DNA of 64,000 bases from Rhizobium sp. CF080. Lineage in GTDB: Bacteria > Pseudomonadota > Alphaproteobacteria > Rhizobiales > Rhizobiaceae. This document shows positions 26,042 through 35,260 of the stretch, piece by piece (position 1 is the first letter of the stretch; the number at the start of each line of letters is the position of its first letter). The position numbers and the translations under genes were made by a program. Location of the stretch: NCBI RefSeq assembly GCF_000282095.2, contig NZ_AKKC02000004.1:1612001-1676000 (forward strand), given 5' to 3'. Below the pieces are notes generated by a model that worked only from the letters and a program-made list of their open reading frames with translations, was not told where the DNA came from and ran no database searches.

Positions 26042-26983
26042 TCAATATCGAATGCGCGGATCGACGATGATGTAGGTAATGTCGATCAGCAGGTTTACGC
26101 CGACATAGATGAATGCGAAGAACAGCATCAGCCCCTGTACCACGGGATAATCCCGCGCCAGGATTGCATCGATGGTCAGTCTCCCGATGCCGGGAATATT
26201 GAACACGCTCTCGGTCACCACCACGCCGGAAATCAGCAGCGCGATGCCGAGACCTATCACCGTGATGATCGGCACGGCCGCATTTGGCAGCGCATGCCGC
26301 CAGAGCATGCGGAAGGCAGGATTGCCCTTAGCCTTCGCCGTGCGGACAAAATCCTGCCCGAGCACTTCGAGAAGACTGGAGCGGGTGACGCGGGCGATAA
26401 GCGCCATGAGCACCAGCGCCAGGGTCAGCGATGGCAGTATGAGATGCCGCATCGCCGCCGCCGGGTCGACCAGCGGACTGACATATCCCTGCACCGGCAA
26501 CAGGCCGGCGCTGATGGAGAAGAACAACATCAGCAGGTAGCCGACCACGAAAGCCGGAATCGAGAAACCGAGGACCGACAGCGTCATAACCACCCAGTCG
26601 ACCCAGGTATTGTGCCGCCAGGCTGCCAGCGCTCCGAGCGGCACGGCGACCAGAACCGTGACGACGATGGCACAGAGGGCAAGCATCAGCGTCGGTCCCA
26701 GGCGATCGGCGATCAGGTCGCTCACCGGCATGCGCGAGAGGATGGATTGCCCCAGATCTCCCTGCACGACGCCTGCGATCCAGGCTAGAAACTGCAGCGG
26801 CAAGGGCTGATCCAGCCCCATACTCACCCGTAGACCCTGGATTTCTGCGGGCGTCGCTGCATCACCGGCCATGATCGTCGCCGGATCACCCGGGCTCAGC
26901 CGAAGCAGGAGAAACACGATCACGGCGACAATCAACATCACCGGGACGGCCGACGCCGTGCGAAGGATTATTAGTCGCAGCAT
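26042..26983 (-). CDS. peptide-type ABC transporter permease, DppB type
   Basis: A 313-residue membrane protein with the DppB layout: an N-terminal helix, a periplasmic loop containing RLSPGDPATIMAG and GLDQPLPLQFLAWIAGVVQGDLGQS, then five further helices. The EAA-type loop is RTAKAKGNPAFRMLWRHALPNAAVPIITV. It ends with the family-typical DITYIIVDPRIRY. The start shares one base with the binding-protein stop (TGATG), so translation is coupled. It is part of the importer at 23.5-28.6 kb. Confidence 0.92.
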   Translation of the reverse strand: MLRLIILRTASAVPVMLIVAVIVFLLLRLSPGDPATIMAGDAATPAEIQGLRVSMGLDQPLPLQFLAWIAGVVQGDLGQSILSRMPVSDLIADRLGPTLMLALCAIVVTVLVAVPLGALAAWRHNTWVDWVVMTLSVLGFSIPAFVVGYLLMLFFSISAGLLPVQGYVSPLVDPAAAMRHLILPSLTLALVLMALIARVTRSSLLEVLGQDFVRTAKAKGNPAFRMLWRHALPNAAVPIITVIGLGIALLISGVVVTESVFNIPGIGRLTIDAILARDYPVVQGLMLFFAFIYVGVNLLIDITYIIVDPRIRY

Positions 26984-28566
26984 CAGCTCTTGGCCACGTT
27001 CCAGAGAACGACGACTGGAGAGTTGACGTAATCCTTCAACTCCGGCCTCAGCGCGATGAACTGCTTGTAGGTTCCGAGCGGAATGTAGAAGACCTGGTCA
27101 TAGGCGCGCTTCTGCATTTCCTCGGCGATCGCTTTCTGCTTGGCCGGATCGGGTTCGCGCTGATATTGCGTCTTCAACGTCTCCGTTTCCGTGTCGTCGA
27201 TGAAACCGGTATAGCCGGCCTTGCCGCGGGCATCGAAATTCATGTTACCCAGCGGCGAGATTAGGTCGATCCCGTCGAAGACAGCATGGGCGAGGTTCCA
27301 ACCACCCTCAGCCACCGGGCCAGAATTGGCACGCCGCGTCAGGAAGGCGCTCCATTCCATCGTCTGGATTTCGCTTGCGATGCCGATCGAGGCGAGAATC
27401 TGCTGGGTCATCGGTGCCAGCGCTGAGAAGGAGGCCACGTCACCAGGCGTGATGATGACGACCTTCTCGCCTTTGTAGCCTGACTCCTTGACCAGTTGTT
27501 TCGCCCGTTCCAGGTCCGGAGTACCCTTGTCGGCGAAGCCGGCGGCGGATTCCAGCGGCGTGTCGCAGCCGAACAGCGCGCCACATATGCGGTAGTCGTC
27601 GGGATTGCCGACCACGATGTCCAGATAATCTCGCTGGGTCACGGCCGCCTGCACCGCCTGGCGCAGTTTGACGTTGTTGAAGGGGGCCTGCGCCCAGTTG
27701 AAGCGGATCGTCGAAACGGTCGGGCTTGCCCTTGCGATGACCGTGATATCGGAACCGTCAAAGATCGGCTTGCGGTCTGGGCTGACCGACTCGATGATAT
27801 CGAGCTCCTTGTTCTGCAGGGCGCTCATCGCCGTATCCGGGCTCGGAAACCAGATCACCTCGATGCGATCGACGGCTGCCACCTTGCCACCGGACAGCCC
27901 ATCCGCAGGCTCCTTGCGCGGCACATATTTGTCGTTCTTGACATAGGCCCAGCTGACACCCGGCCGGAACTCCTCCTTGACGAAGCGATAGGGGCCGGAA
28001 CCGACTACCTCCTCCAGAACGGTCGCCGGCGGGAGATCGGCAATACGCTTCGGCATCACGAAAAGCGGGATAGAAGTCGGTCGTGCGAAAGCCTCTAGCA
28101 TGATGCCGAAGGGCTCGGTCAGAGACACGCGGAAGCTGCGCTCGTCGGCTGCGGCAATCTCCTTCGTCACGGCCTTGAGGCGCAGGCCGACGACATCCTT
28201 CTGCCACCACCGCTTGATGGAGGCAACGACATCGCCGGTCGTCACCGGTGCTCCGTCATGGAAGGCGAGACCCTCTCTGAGATGGAAATCCCAGGTCAGG
28301 CCATCATCCGACATTTTCCAAGTATCGACCATCTGCGGCTTCGGCACATAGGCGGAATCCATGCCGAAAAGAGTATCATAGACCATGAAGGCGTGGTTGC
28401 GGGTAATGTAGGCATTGGTGGTGACCGGATCGAGGACCCTCAACGCGGCATGCGGCGCGAAACGGATGACGCTTTGCCCCTGTGCGCTGGCGAGACCGGG
28501 TCGGGTAGCGGCAAAAAGAAGTGCACTGCTGGTGAACAGCAGCGCTTCACGACGGTTCATATCCAT
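26983..28566 (-). CDS. peptide-type ABC transporter substrate-binding protein (family 5)
   Basis: A 527-residue DppA/OppA-type binding protein. It starts MDMNRREALLFTSSALLFAATRPGLASAQG, a Tat-like or Sec signal (NRREALLF) cleaved near ASAQ. AGAGGAG lies 7 bases before the ATG. The core block DGLTWDFHLREGLAFHDGAPVTTGDV is diagnostic. Family 5 proteins bind oligopeptides, nickel, opines, glutathione and other amphipathic ligands. It follows the gamma-glutamyltransferase-like gene by 43 bases, so a gamma-glutamyl or amide-linked ligand is a reasonable guess. Confidence 0.9.
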   Translation of the reverse strand: MDMNRREALLFTSSALLFAATRPGLASAQGQSVIRFAPHAALRVLDPVTTNAYITRNHAFMVYDTLFGMDSAYVPKPQMVDTWKMSDDGLTWDFHLREGLAFHDGAPVTTGDVVASIKRWWQKDVVGLRLKAVTKEIAAADERSFRVSLTEPFGIMLEAFARPTSIPLFVMPKRIADLPPATVLEEVVGSGPYRFVKEEFRPGVSWAYVKNDKYVPRKEPADGLSGGKVAAVDRIEVIWFPSPDTAMSALQNKELDIIESVSPDRKPIFDGSDITVIARASPTVSTIRFNWAQAPFNNVKLRQAVQAAVTQRDYLDIVVGNPDDYRICGALFGCDTPLESAAGFADKGTPDLERAKQLVKESGYKGEKVVIITPGDVASFSALAPMTQQILASIGIASEIQTMEWSAFLTRRANSGPVAEGGWNLAHAVFDGIDLISPLGNMNFDARGKAGYTGFIDDTETETLKTQYQREPDPAKQKAIAEEMQKRAYDQVFYIPLGTYKQFIALRPELKDYVNSPVVVLWNVAKS

Positions 28567-28609
28567 TGCAATTCTCCTCTGAAGTTTCTGTTATCGTTGT
28601 TTATTTTTA

Positions 28610-30307
28610 TCAGTACGCCTTGCCGCGGCGCGGGTCCGGCCAGAACGAGGTGTTGGCGCGGGCTGGACCGCCGCCGGCCGCCATTGGCACGCCGTCTGCG
28701 CGCCAGCACGAGGCTCCGGTCATCGATCCATCCGCGTGGAACTGGATCGCTCCCATGCCGCCTGCCACATGAGCCGAGGGCACGATCTCGTGTCCCTTCT
28801 GCGCGAGCCCCTCCCTGACGGCCTCGGAAAATTCCATCTCGACTTCGACTTCCTGGCCCCAGGTAAAGACCCGCGGGGCTTCGACAGCCTCCTGGATCGA
28901 CATGCCGTGATCGATGAGGTTGATGACCGCCTGCATTGCCGACGCCGGAATACGATGAGCGCCCGGAAGCCCGAGAGCGAATGCGAGCCTGCCCTCCCTT
29001 CTGGCAATAAGGGCGGTTATCCCGCTGGTGATCCGTTTTCCAGGTGACAGCGACAACGCTTTGCCAGGATGAGGGTCAAACAGATACATGTAGTTGTTGG
29101 CGATTATTCCGGTTTGCGGAATGACCACGCGCGCTCCAAACAGGCTGTTAATCGTCTGCGTCGATGTCACGACGTTGCCGTCGCCATCCGCGATCGTCAC
29201 ATGCGTAGTGTTGGCCGACTCGTTGCTGAGAATTTTCGCTTCCTGCCGGCGGGCGCGCTCCGGATCGAAGTCCCCATGCCTTTCCTGCGCATAGGCCTTC
29301 GATGTCAGCCGTTCCAGCGGCACGTCGACGAACGCCGGATCGGCCGTCACGGCAAGCCGGTCTGCTGCAGCAACCTTCATGGCCTCGATCAGTCGGTGCA
29401 GCGTCGATACGGTGCCAAATCCTTCGGCCGACACGTTCGCGGCTTCGAGCAGGTTCAGCACCTGGATGGTCTGTACGCCGCCCGAACATGGGGGTGGCGG
29501 GCCTATGATCTCGAAACCGCGATAGATTCCGCGGACGGGTTCGCGTCGGATCACCTTGTAATCGCGGATATCCTTTTCCGTTACCCATGTACCGGAATTC
29601 TTCAGGAAAGCGCGGACATCGTTGCCGAGTTCACCCGCCAAAAGCGCTTCAGCCCCTAAATCGGCGATGGCTCTCAGCGTTTCGGCGTAATCCTTCTGGA
29701 CAAGCATCTCGCCGGCCGCCAGCGGTTTACCGCCCGGCAGGAAGATCGCAGCAATCGCTTCGTCGAGCGCCAGGTCCGGACTGATCTCGCCGATACAGGT
29801 GGCAAGATAAGGAGACAGCACAAATCCCTCTTCCGCATAGCGGATCGCCGGATCCAGAACCCGCTTGAGAGGCAGCCGGCCGAAATCAGCCGACATCTGA
29901 CACCATGCCTTGAGATTTCCCGGTACGGCGATCGCCTTGGGGCCGACCCTGTTTTGCCGGCCTTTGGTTTCCATATAGTCGGGCCAGCTTTCCGAGATCG
30001 GCGTGTAGCCGTCAGGTGTTGCGCTTGCAGGTGCCGTTGCCAGGCCGTCAAAGACATGCAGGTCGCCGTTGGCGAGATGGACGACCGAAGTGCCTCCGCC
30101 GAAGATCCCGACCATCATAGGCTCGACCACCGTCAGAGCGAATAGCGATGCGACTGTCGCATCGAAGGCATTTCCGCCCGCCGCAAGCATTTCCATCGCA
30201 GCCGCAGAGGCCAGCGGATGATTGGTCACGGCCACGCCGCGAGATCCTGTCACCGGGGCCTTCTCACATCGAAAAATAACCCCTGCACGCTGCTGCCAGT
30301 CGGACAA
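28610..30307 (-). CDS. gamma-glutamyltransferase-family hydrolase, no signal peptide
   Basis: About 565 residues of the Ntn-type gamma-glutamyltransferase/cephalosporin-acylase family, made as a precursor that cuts itself before a catalytic Thr. The cut site is in SANTTHVTIADGDGN, with the nucleophile around Thr367. Downstream motifs LSPGKRITSGITALI and GLPGAHRIPASAMQ fit the small subunit. Unlike the classic periplasmic enzymes no signal peptide is seen, so it may act in the cytoplasm after import. The start is uncertain: a TTG at 30307 has GGAAGG 7 bases upstream, while an ATG at 30370 would add 21 residues. It heads the importer operon. Confidence 0.82.
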   Translation of the reverse strand: MSDWQQRAGVIFRCEKAPVTGSRGVAVTNHPLASAAAMEMLAAGGNAFDATVASLFALTVVEPMMVGIFGGGTSVVHLANGDLHVFDGLATAPASATPDGYTPISESWPDYMETKGRQNRVGPKAIAVPGNLKAWCQMSADFGRLPLKRVLDPAIRYAEEGFVLSPYLATCIGEISPDLALDEAIAAIFLPGGKPLAAGEMLVQKDYAETLRAIADLGAEALLAGELGNDVRAFLKNSGTWVTEKDIRDYKVIRREPVRGIYRGFEIIGPPPPCSGGVQTIQVLNLLEAANVSAEGFGTVSTLHRLIEAMKVAAADRLAVTADPAFVDVPLERLTSKAYAQERHGDFDPERARRQEAKILSNESANTTHVTIADGDGNVVTSTQTINSLFGARVVIPQTGIIANNYMYLFDPHPGKALSLSPGKRITSGITALIARREGRLAFALGLPGAHRIPASAMQAVINLIDHGMSIQEAVEAPRVFTWGQEVEVEMEFSEAVREGLAQKGHEIVPSAHVAGGMGAIQFHADGSMTGASCWRADGVPMAAGGGPARANTSFWPDPRRGKAY

Positions 30308-30478
30308 TTTGCTGCCTTCCACCCTAATGAGAATGCTGGACACATGCGCGCAGGCGATTACGCGGTGCACATTCTGCTGCGATCTCGACTATGGCGGACA
30401 TTCGAATGCGACCGCCGTCAACATATTAAATGACAGCTGGATGATCATCACAATATTGCTGGAGCTTTAATTTGATAA

Positions 30479-31486
30479 TCAGGACTTATCAGACGAGCCA
30501 GAGACAGTGCGTCCCGCTTCGGTCATCTGCTGCATATGATGGCGGGTAATTACAATGAAGGAGCGCACGATCGGCGAATGATCGCCACGCCGGAACGCGA
30601 CGGCTAGTTCAGCCTTCACGTGCTGCCCCTTGATCGGCCTGTAGACCAGGGATGGCAGCTGGATGCACCGAGTGGAGCGCGGCACAAGCGCCACGCCAAG
30701 CCCGATCGAGACCATGCTGGCGATCGTCATGAAATCACGGCCATGCGGCCCGAAGCGCGGTTGGAAGCCGGCTTTCTGGCAGGCAACGGTAGTATGGTGA
30801 TGAAAGCTGATCTGGGAAGAATGCACGGGGATGATGAAGTCTTCGCCTGCAAGATCCTTCAGATCGACCTCGGCCTGATCAGCCGCGGGATGTCTGGTAT
30901 TCAGGGCGATATCGAGATCCTCGAAAAGGATGGGGATCGTATCGATGTTGCGGGGCAGCGGTGCGGGCGGGCGGATAAAGCCGATATCCATCCGCCCTTC
31001 GGCGATGGCATCGAGCTGGCGCAGCATTTCAAGCTCCGAGATGTGAAGCTCGACCGATGGATGATTTTCCCGGAACTCGCCGATGACCCGCGTCAGCATG
31101 CCGGTATAAGCGGCCGACCCGACATAACCGACGGCCAGCCTGCCGACCTCGCCGCGCGCCGCGCGCCGCGCGATCTGGGTCGCGACATCGAGCTGCGTTA
31201 TGATCTTGCGCGTTTCCTCGTAGAACAGTTCGCCCGCCAGGGTGAAGCTCGGCTTGCGCCGCGAGCGATCGAACAGCCGCACCTCGAGTAGATCTTCGAG
31301 GATCTTGATCTGCTGGCTCAGCCCGGGCTGTGCGACCCCCAGGCGCTCGGCGGCCCTTGCAAAACTCATCTCCTCGGCAATCGCCATGAAGTAGCGGAGA
31401 TGCCGCAACTCGATGTTGCCGAAACCACGGCGTTTTGGCGCGTCCAACTGCAGCCTCGCTTTTTTGCATTCACGGGGCGGCAGCAT
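30479..31486 (-). CDS. LysR-family transcriptional regulator
   Basis: A 335-residue regulator. The winged helix is LRHLRYFMAIAEEMSFARAAERLGVAQPGLSQQIKILEDLL, followed by a periplasmic-binding-like effector domain (VGRLAVGYVGSAAYTGMLTRVI onward). The DNA-binding part begins only at about residue 25, so the true start may lie inside the first 25 basic residues. It lies between the CoA-transferase and the GGT-like gene, all in the same direction. The 171 bases downstream, before the GGT start, are AT-rich and probably hold the promoter it controls. Confidence 0.87.
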   Translation of the reverse strand: MLPPRECKKARLQLDAPKRRGFGNIELRHLRYFMAIAEEMSFARAAERLGVAQPGLSQQIKILEDLLEVRLFDRSRRKPSFTLAGELFYEETRKIITQLDVATQIARRAARGEVGRLAVGYVGSAAYTGMLTRVIGEFRENHPSVELHISELEMLRQLDAIAEGRMDIGFIRPPAPLPRNIDTIPILFEDLDIALNTRHPAADQAEVDLKDLAGEDFIIPVHSSQISFHHHTTVACQKAGFQPRFGPHGRDFMTIASMVSIGLGVALVPRSTRCIQLPSLVYRPIKGQHVKAELAVAFRRGDHSPIVRSFIVITRHHMQQMTEAGRTVSGSSDKS

Positions 31487-31522
31487 AGGCGAAGTCCAAT
31501 CGATATCAATTGCTATCGGACG

Positions 31523-32731
31523 TCAGGCGGTCTCCGGTGCGACGATCCTGACGGCACCTTCCTTGACGAGGCCTAAGATCTCTTCTTCGGAATAGCCTAG
31601 TTCCCGCAGCACATGTTCCGTATCCTGTCCGAGCACCGGTGCCGGCCCCGAATGCTCGGGCTGCGATACGCTCCAGGTCGAAGGAACCCGCATCGTCCTG
31701 ATCCGGCCCTCCACCGGGTGCTGGCCGTCCTCGAAAAAACCCACAGCTTTGAGGTGGGGATCGTCCATGATGCTGGTCAGGGAATGCAGCGGCATGCAGG
31801 GTATGTCGGCCGCATTGAGAAGCTCTTCCCATTGCGCCGTCGTTTTTGTCACAAATATCTCCGTCAGGCACTGGTTCACCTCGTCGATATTCTCCTGGCG
31901 CCCCGCAAATGTCCGGTATCTGCTGTCGGCAAGCTTCACTGGGTCGCCCACCAGGGCGCGAAAACGCTGCCAGTGCTGATCCGTATAGATGACGGCACCG
32001 AGATAGCCGTCTGCGGTGGCGAAGGGCTTTCGGCCGCGAGAGAGCAGGCGGCGGTAGCCGCCCTGATCGAGCGATGGCTGGAACGACAACCCACCCATAT
32101 GGTCACCGAGCACGAAGCTCACCATGGTCTCGAACATCGGCATGTCGATGCGTTGCCCGCCACCGGTCAGGTCGCGGTGGCGAAGGCCGGCAACGATTGC
32201 AATCGCCGCATGCAGGCCGACGATCCGATCTGCCATGTTGACAGGCACATAGGCGGGTGCCTCGCCGGAAGCCTGGGCAATCAGCATCGGTATCCCCGAT
32301 GCGGCCTGAATGAGGTCGTCATAGGCGGCGCGATCAGCGTAGGGGCCGTTTTGACCGAAACCGAAGGCGCCGACATAAAGCAGGCCGGGATTGATCGCCG
32401 CTACCTTGTCGTAGCCCAGTCCCAGCCGTTCCATCGCCTTCGGACGGATGTTGTAGAAAAGCACATCGCAGGTCTGCGCAATACGCAGCAGCGCATCCAG
32501 CCCGCCTTCCGTTTTGAGGTCGAGCACGACACTGCGCTTGCCGATGTTGGAATGCATGAACATGCCACCCATGCTGCCGCCGCGACTGGCACCGGCATGG
32601 CGCAATATGTCTCCCCCGACCGGCTCGATCTTGATGACTTCGGCGCCCATGTCGCTGAGGATGGCGGTAGCGTATGGCCCCATCAGAACAGAGGTCATGT
32701 CGAGGATGCGTATCCCGTCGAGAGGACGCAT
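31523..32731 (-). CDS. class III CoA-transferase (CaiB/BaiF family)
   Basis: A 402-residue class III CoA-transferase. It starts MRPLDGIRILDMTSVLMGPYATAILSDMGAEVIKIE. The catalytic Asp is probably Asp168 in NMADRIVGLHAA, equivalent to the aspartate of formyl-CoA transferase that carries the acyl intermediate. AGGAGA lies 7 bases before the chosen ATG; longer upstream reading would overlap the molybdoenzyme. The family moves CoA between acids such as carnitine, mesaconate, itaconate, citramalate or DMSP (DddD). It lies 23 bases after the molybdoenzyme gene and would activate the acid that the MaoC and CitE enzymes then process. Confidence 0.9.
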   Translation of the reverse strand: MRPLDGIRILDMTSVLMGPYATAILSDMGAEVIKIEPVGGDILRHAGASRGGSMGGMFMHSNIGKRSVVLDLKTEGGLDALLRIAQTCDVLFYNIRPKAMERLGLGYDKVAAINPGLLYVGAFGFGQNGPYADRAAYDDLIQAASGIPMLIAQASGEAPAYVPVNMADRIVGLHAAIAIVAGLRHRDLTGGGQRIDMPMFETMVSFVLGDHMGGLSFQPSLDQGGYRRLLSRGRKPFATADGYLGAVIYTDQHWQRFRALVGDPVKLADSRYRTFAGRQENIDEVNQCLTEIFVTKTTAQWEELLNAADIPCMPLHSLTSIMDDPHLKAVGFFEDGQHPVEGRIRTMRVPSTWSVSQPEHSGPAPVLGQDTEHVLRELGYSEEEILGLVKEGAVRIVAPETA

Positions 32732-32754
32732 GGGCAGTCTCCTAATCGTCTTGC

Positions 32755-35049
32755 TCAGCAGCCAACCAGTGTTGGTGGGTCGTAGGCCTGGATGGGAGGG
32801 AGCGGGCCGTCGTAGCGGCACACATCCACTATGGTCACCTGGCCGGAACATCCCTGGGCTAGTTTCGAGGTGCCGACGTCGCGGGTTACCGTGTTGGGGT
32901 TGCCATGGCGGCATTCGGTCCGGTTCACATCATGCTCAATCGGGTCGAACCAGGCACCGGTCGAAAGGTTGATGACACCCGGCATCACGCCGTCGCTCAG
33001 CACGGCACCGGCAAGGCAGGCGCCACGCGAGTTGAATATCCGGATGATGTCGCCGTCGCCAATGCCACGTGCAGCCGCATCCTGAGGGTTAAGCCGAGCC
33101 GGCTCCCGTCCACGAACCTTCGACGACTGGCTGTAGGCCCCGAAATCGAGCTGGCTGTGCAGCCGCGTCGCGGGTTGATTGGCGACAAGCACGAAAGGAT
33201 GGTTGCTGTCGGGTTGATCCTCGGGTGCGAACCAGGTGGGATGACCGGGGCAATCATCATACCCGAAATCAGCAATGGTCTTGGAAAACAGTTCAATCCG
33301 TCCGCTCGGAGTCGGCAGTGGCGTTGTCTTCGGATCGCACCGGAACGAACGAAGCAGTCCGCCGTCGTCGGGCGCCGAAGGCAGGGCAAGTTCCCCACGC
33401 CGCCAGAATTCCTCGAAATCCGGCGCATCCCATCCTCTGTCCGCGAGCGCCTTGCGCGTCGGTTCGTAGAGATGCGCCATCCAACCGCGCGCGTCCCGCC
33501 CCTCGGTAAAGGCACGCTCCGTCCCCATCAGCCGTGAAAGCTCTGAAAATATCTCGTAGTCGTCGCGTGCCGCGCCGGCCGGCGGAGCGAGCCTTTTCAT
33601 GGCGATCAATCTCGGATCGGTCGCCGCAGCGCCGATATCTTCGCGCTCCAGGGTCATCGTCGCCGGAAGCACTATATCGGCGGATCGTGCCATCGGCGTC
33701 CAGGCATTCTCCTGAACGATGATCGTCTCCAGCACGGCAAAGGCCTGTTGCAGCCTGTTGAGGTCCTGATGATGATGGAAGGGGTTTCCACCTGCCCAAT
33801 AGACCAGGTGGATATCCGGGTAGGTCATGTCCCGGCCATCGAACTGATAGGTCGAACCGGGATTCAGCAGCATGTCGCAGATCCGTGCGACCGGAATGAA
33901 ATTCGCGACGCCGTTGGTCCCCTGCGACAGGGTCGGGATGGGGACGGAATTGAGGCGTCGTCCCGTGTGTCCCATGGCGCCAAGAGCGTAATTGTAGCCG
34001 CCGCCGGGCAATCCTATCTGGCCGGCCATGGCCGCGAGCGCGACACCGGCCCAGACGGGTTGTTCGCCGAACCGCGCCCTTTGCAGCGCATGCGCCACCG
34101 TCACGAGGGAGCGCCTTTGCGTCATCTCCCGCGCAAGCTCGACGATCGTTTCCACGGGAACGCCGGAAACTGCGCTCGCCCATTGCGCCGTCTTCGGCTG
34201 CTTGTCGTCGCGCCCTTCCAAATAGGCGGCAAACACATCGAAACCCGTGCAGTAGCGATCGAGGAAATCTCGATCATGACGTCCCTCTATCAGCATCATA
34301 TGGCAGAGCCCGAGCATGACCGCGACATCGGTCCCCGGATTTATCGGGTGCCAGATCGCCCCCGCCTCCGGTGGAAAATCGTCTCGCAACGGGCTGAAAA
34401 GGTGGAACCTGCAGCCGCAGGCAGCGGCCTGCGCCATGGAGCCCCGTTCGATATGGGAGGTGATGCCGCCGCGGGCGATGTTGGAATTCTTGAGCGCCAT
34501 GCCGCCGAATGCAAGCACGAGATCCGTGTCCGCGACGACCTGGTCCCAGGTCACGTTGTGGCGCGAGAGCGCCTCGAACGGGCCCATCACCCGCGGCAGG
34601 ATCACCGACGAAGCACCCGCACTGTAACTGTTGACCGATCGCACGTAGCCGCCGATCGAAACATTCAAAAACCGATGGACCTGGCTCTGAACATGATGGA
34701 AGCGCCCGGCGCTCGACCAGCCGTAGGAACCGCCGTAAACGCCTTCAGGCCCATGCCGGTCGCGAACCTCGCCGATCGTTCGGGCAACGATCGGCAGGAG
34801 GTCTTCCCATTCCATCTCGACGAAGACATCATCCAGCCGGCGGTGCCCCGAACCCGGCCCCTTCTCCAGCCACCCCTTTCGAACCGCCGGCTTCAGGATA
34901 CGGGCGCGGTGCCGCAGGACATCACTGAGATTCCCCAGGATCGGAGACGGATCGGGATCGGACGGATGCGGCCGGACGTCCAGCCGCTCGCCATCCCATC
35001 TCGCAGTGAACGTACCCCAGTGGGCCGCATGGGAAACATGACCGGACAT
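32755..35049 (-). CDS. molybdopterin oxidoreductase, BisC/TorZ type, cytoplasmic
   Basis: A 764-residue enzyme of the DMSO-reductase family. The block GGSYGWSSAGRFHHVQSQVHRFLNV and then RSVNSYSAGASSVI places the Mo-ligand Ser at about Ser143, as in DMSO, TMAO and biotin-sulfoxide reductases. There is no iron-sulfur cysteine motif at the N-terminus and no Tat signal, so it is probably a single-subunit cytoplasmic sulfoxide or N-oxide reductase. The C-terminal domain has VANQPATRLHSQLDFGAYSQSSKVRGREP. GGAAGGG lies 8 bases before the ATG. It heads the cluster and is divergent from an FAD oxidoreductase. Confidence 0.88.
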   Translation of the reverse strand: MSGHVSHAAHWGTFTARWDGERLDVRPHPSDPDPSPILGNLSDVLRHRARILKPAVRKGWLEKGPGSGHRRLDDVFVEMEWEDLLPIVARTIGEVRDRHGPEGVYGGSYGWSSAGRFHHVQSQVHRFLNVSIGGYVRSVNSYSAGASSVILPRVMGPFEALSRHNVTWDQVVADTDLVLAFGGMALKNSNIARGGITSHIERGSMAQAAACGCRFHLFSPLRDDFPPEAGAIWHPINPGTDVAVMLGLCHMMLIEGRHDRDFLDRYCTGFDVFAAYLEGRDDKQPKTAQWASAVSGVPVETIVELAREMTQRRSLVTVAHALQRARFGEQPVWAGVALAAMAGQIGLPGGGYNYALGAMGHTGRRLNSVPIPTLSQGTNGVANFIPVARICDMLLNPGSTYQFDGRDMTYPDIHLVYWAGGNPFHHHQDLNRLQQAFAVLETIIVQENAWTPMARSADIVLPATMTLEREDIGAAATDPRLIAMKRLAPPAGAARDDYEIFSELSRLMGTERAFTEGRDARGWMAHLYEPTRKALADRGWDAPDFEEFWRRGELALPSAPDDGGLLRSFRCDPKTTPLPTPSGRIELFSKTIADFGYDDCPGHPTWFAPEDQPDSNHPFVLVANQPATRLHSQLDFGAYSQSSKVRGREPARLNPQDAAARGIGDGDIIRIFNSRGACLAGAVLSDGVMPGVINLSTGAWFDPIEHDVNRTECRHGNPNTVTRDVGTSKLAQGCSGQVTIVDVCRYDGPLPPIQAYDPPTLVGC

Positions 35050-35260
35050 CGGGCAGCCCTTCCTAAAACCGAAGCGCTTCAGCCAGCAGCTCCGTCACTC
35101 GGCTCATTCTGTCGGACCCCGGCACATAGATCCAGTACGTGCAAAACATAACTTCGATAAGTATATCCTATCAAAAAAGGTCGCTTCGCATCCTTGGATG
35201 GGGTCATCGCGATAGCTAGGCTCTCGTCGGAGCCCATCGTGAGGTCCACGGAGATGCGTT
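35050..35260. promoter_or_regulatory. divergent promoter region, GATA..TATC dyad
   Basis: About 210 bases lie between the molybdoenzyme gene and the FAD oxidoreductase gene. An imperfect dyad GATAAGTATATCCTATC (35156-35172) sits in an AT-rich patch followed by AAAAAAGG. The outer GATA/TATC arms match exactly. It could bind the LysR or another regulator; this is a visual match only. Confidence 0.3.

Noticed and set aside
33748..35151. 467-codon plus-strand frame opposite the molybdoenzyme gene
   Set aside because: It is the antisense shadow of a well-supported gene; its translation is His/Arg/Pro-rich and has no domain.
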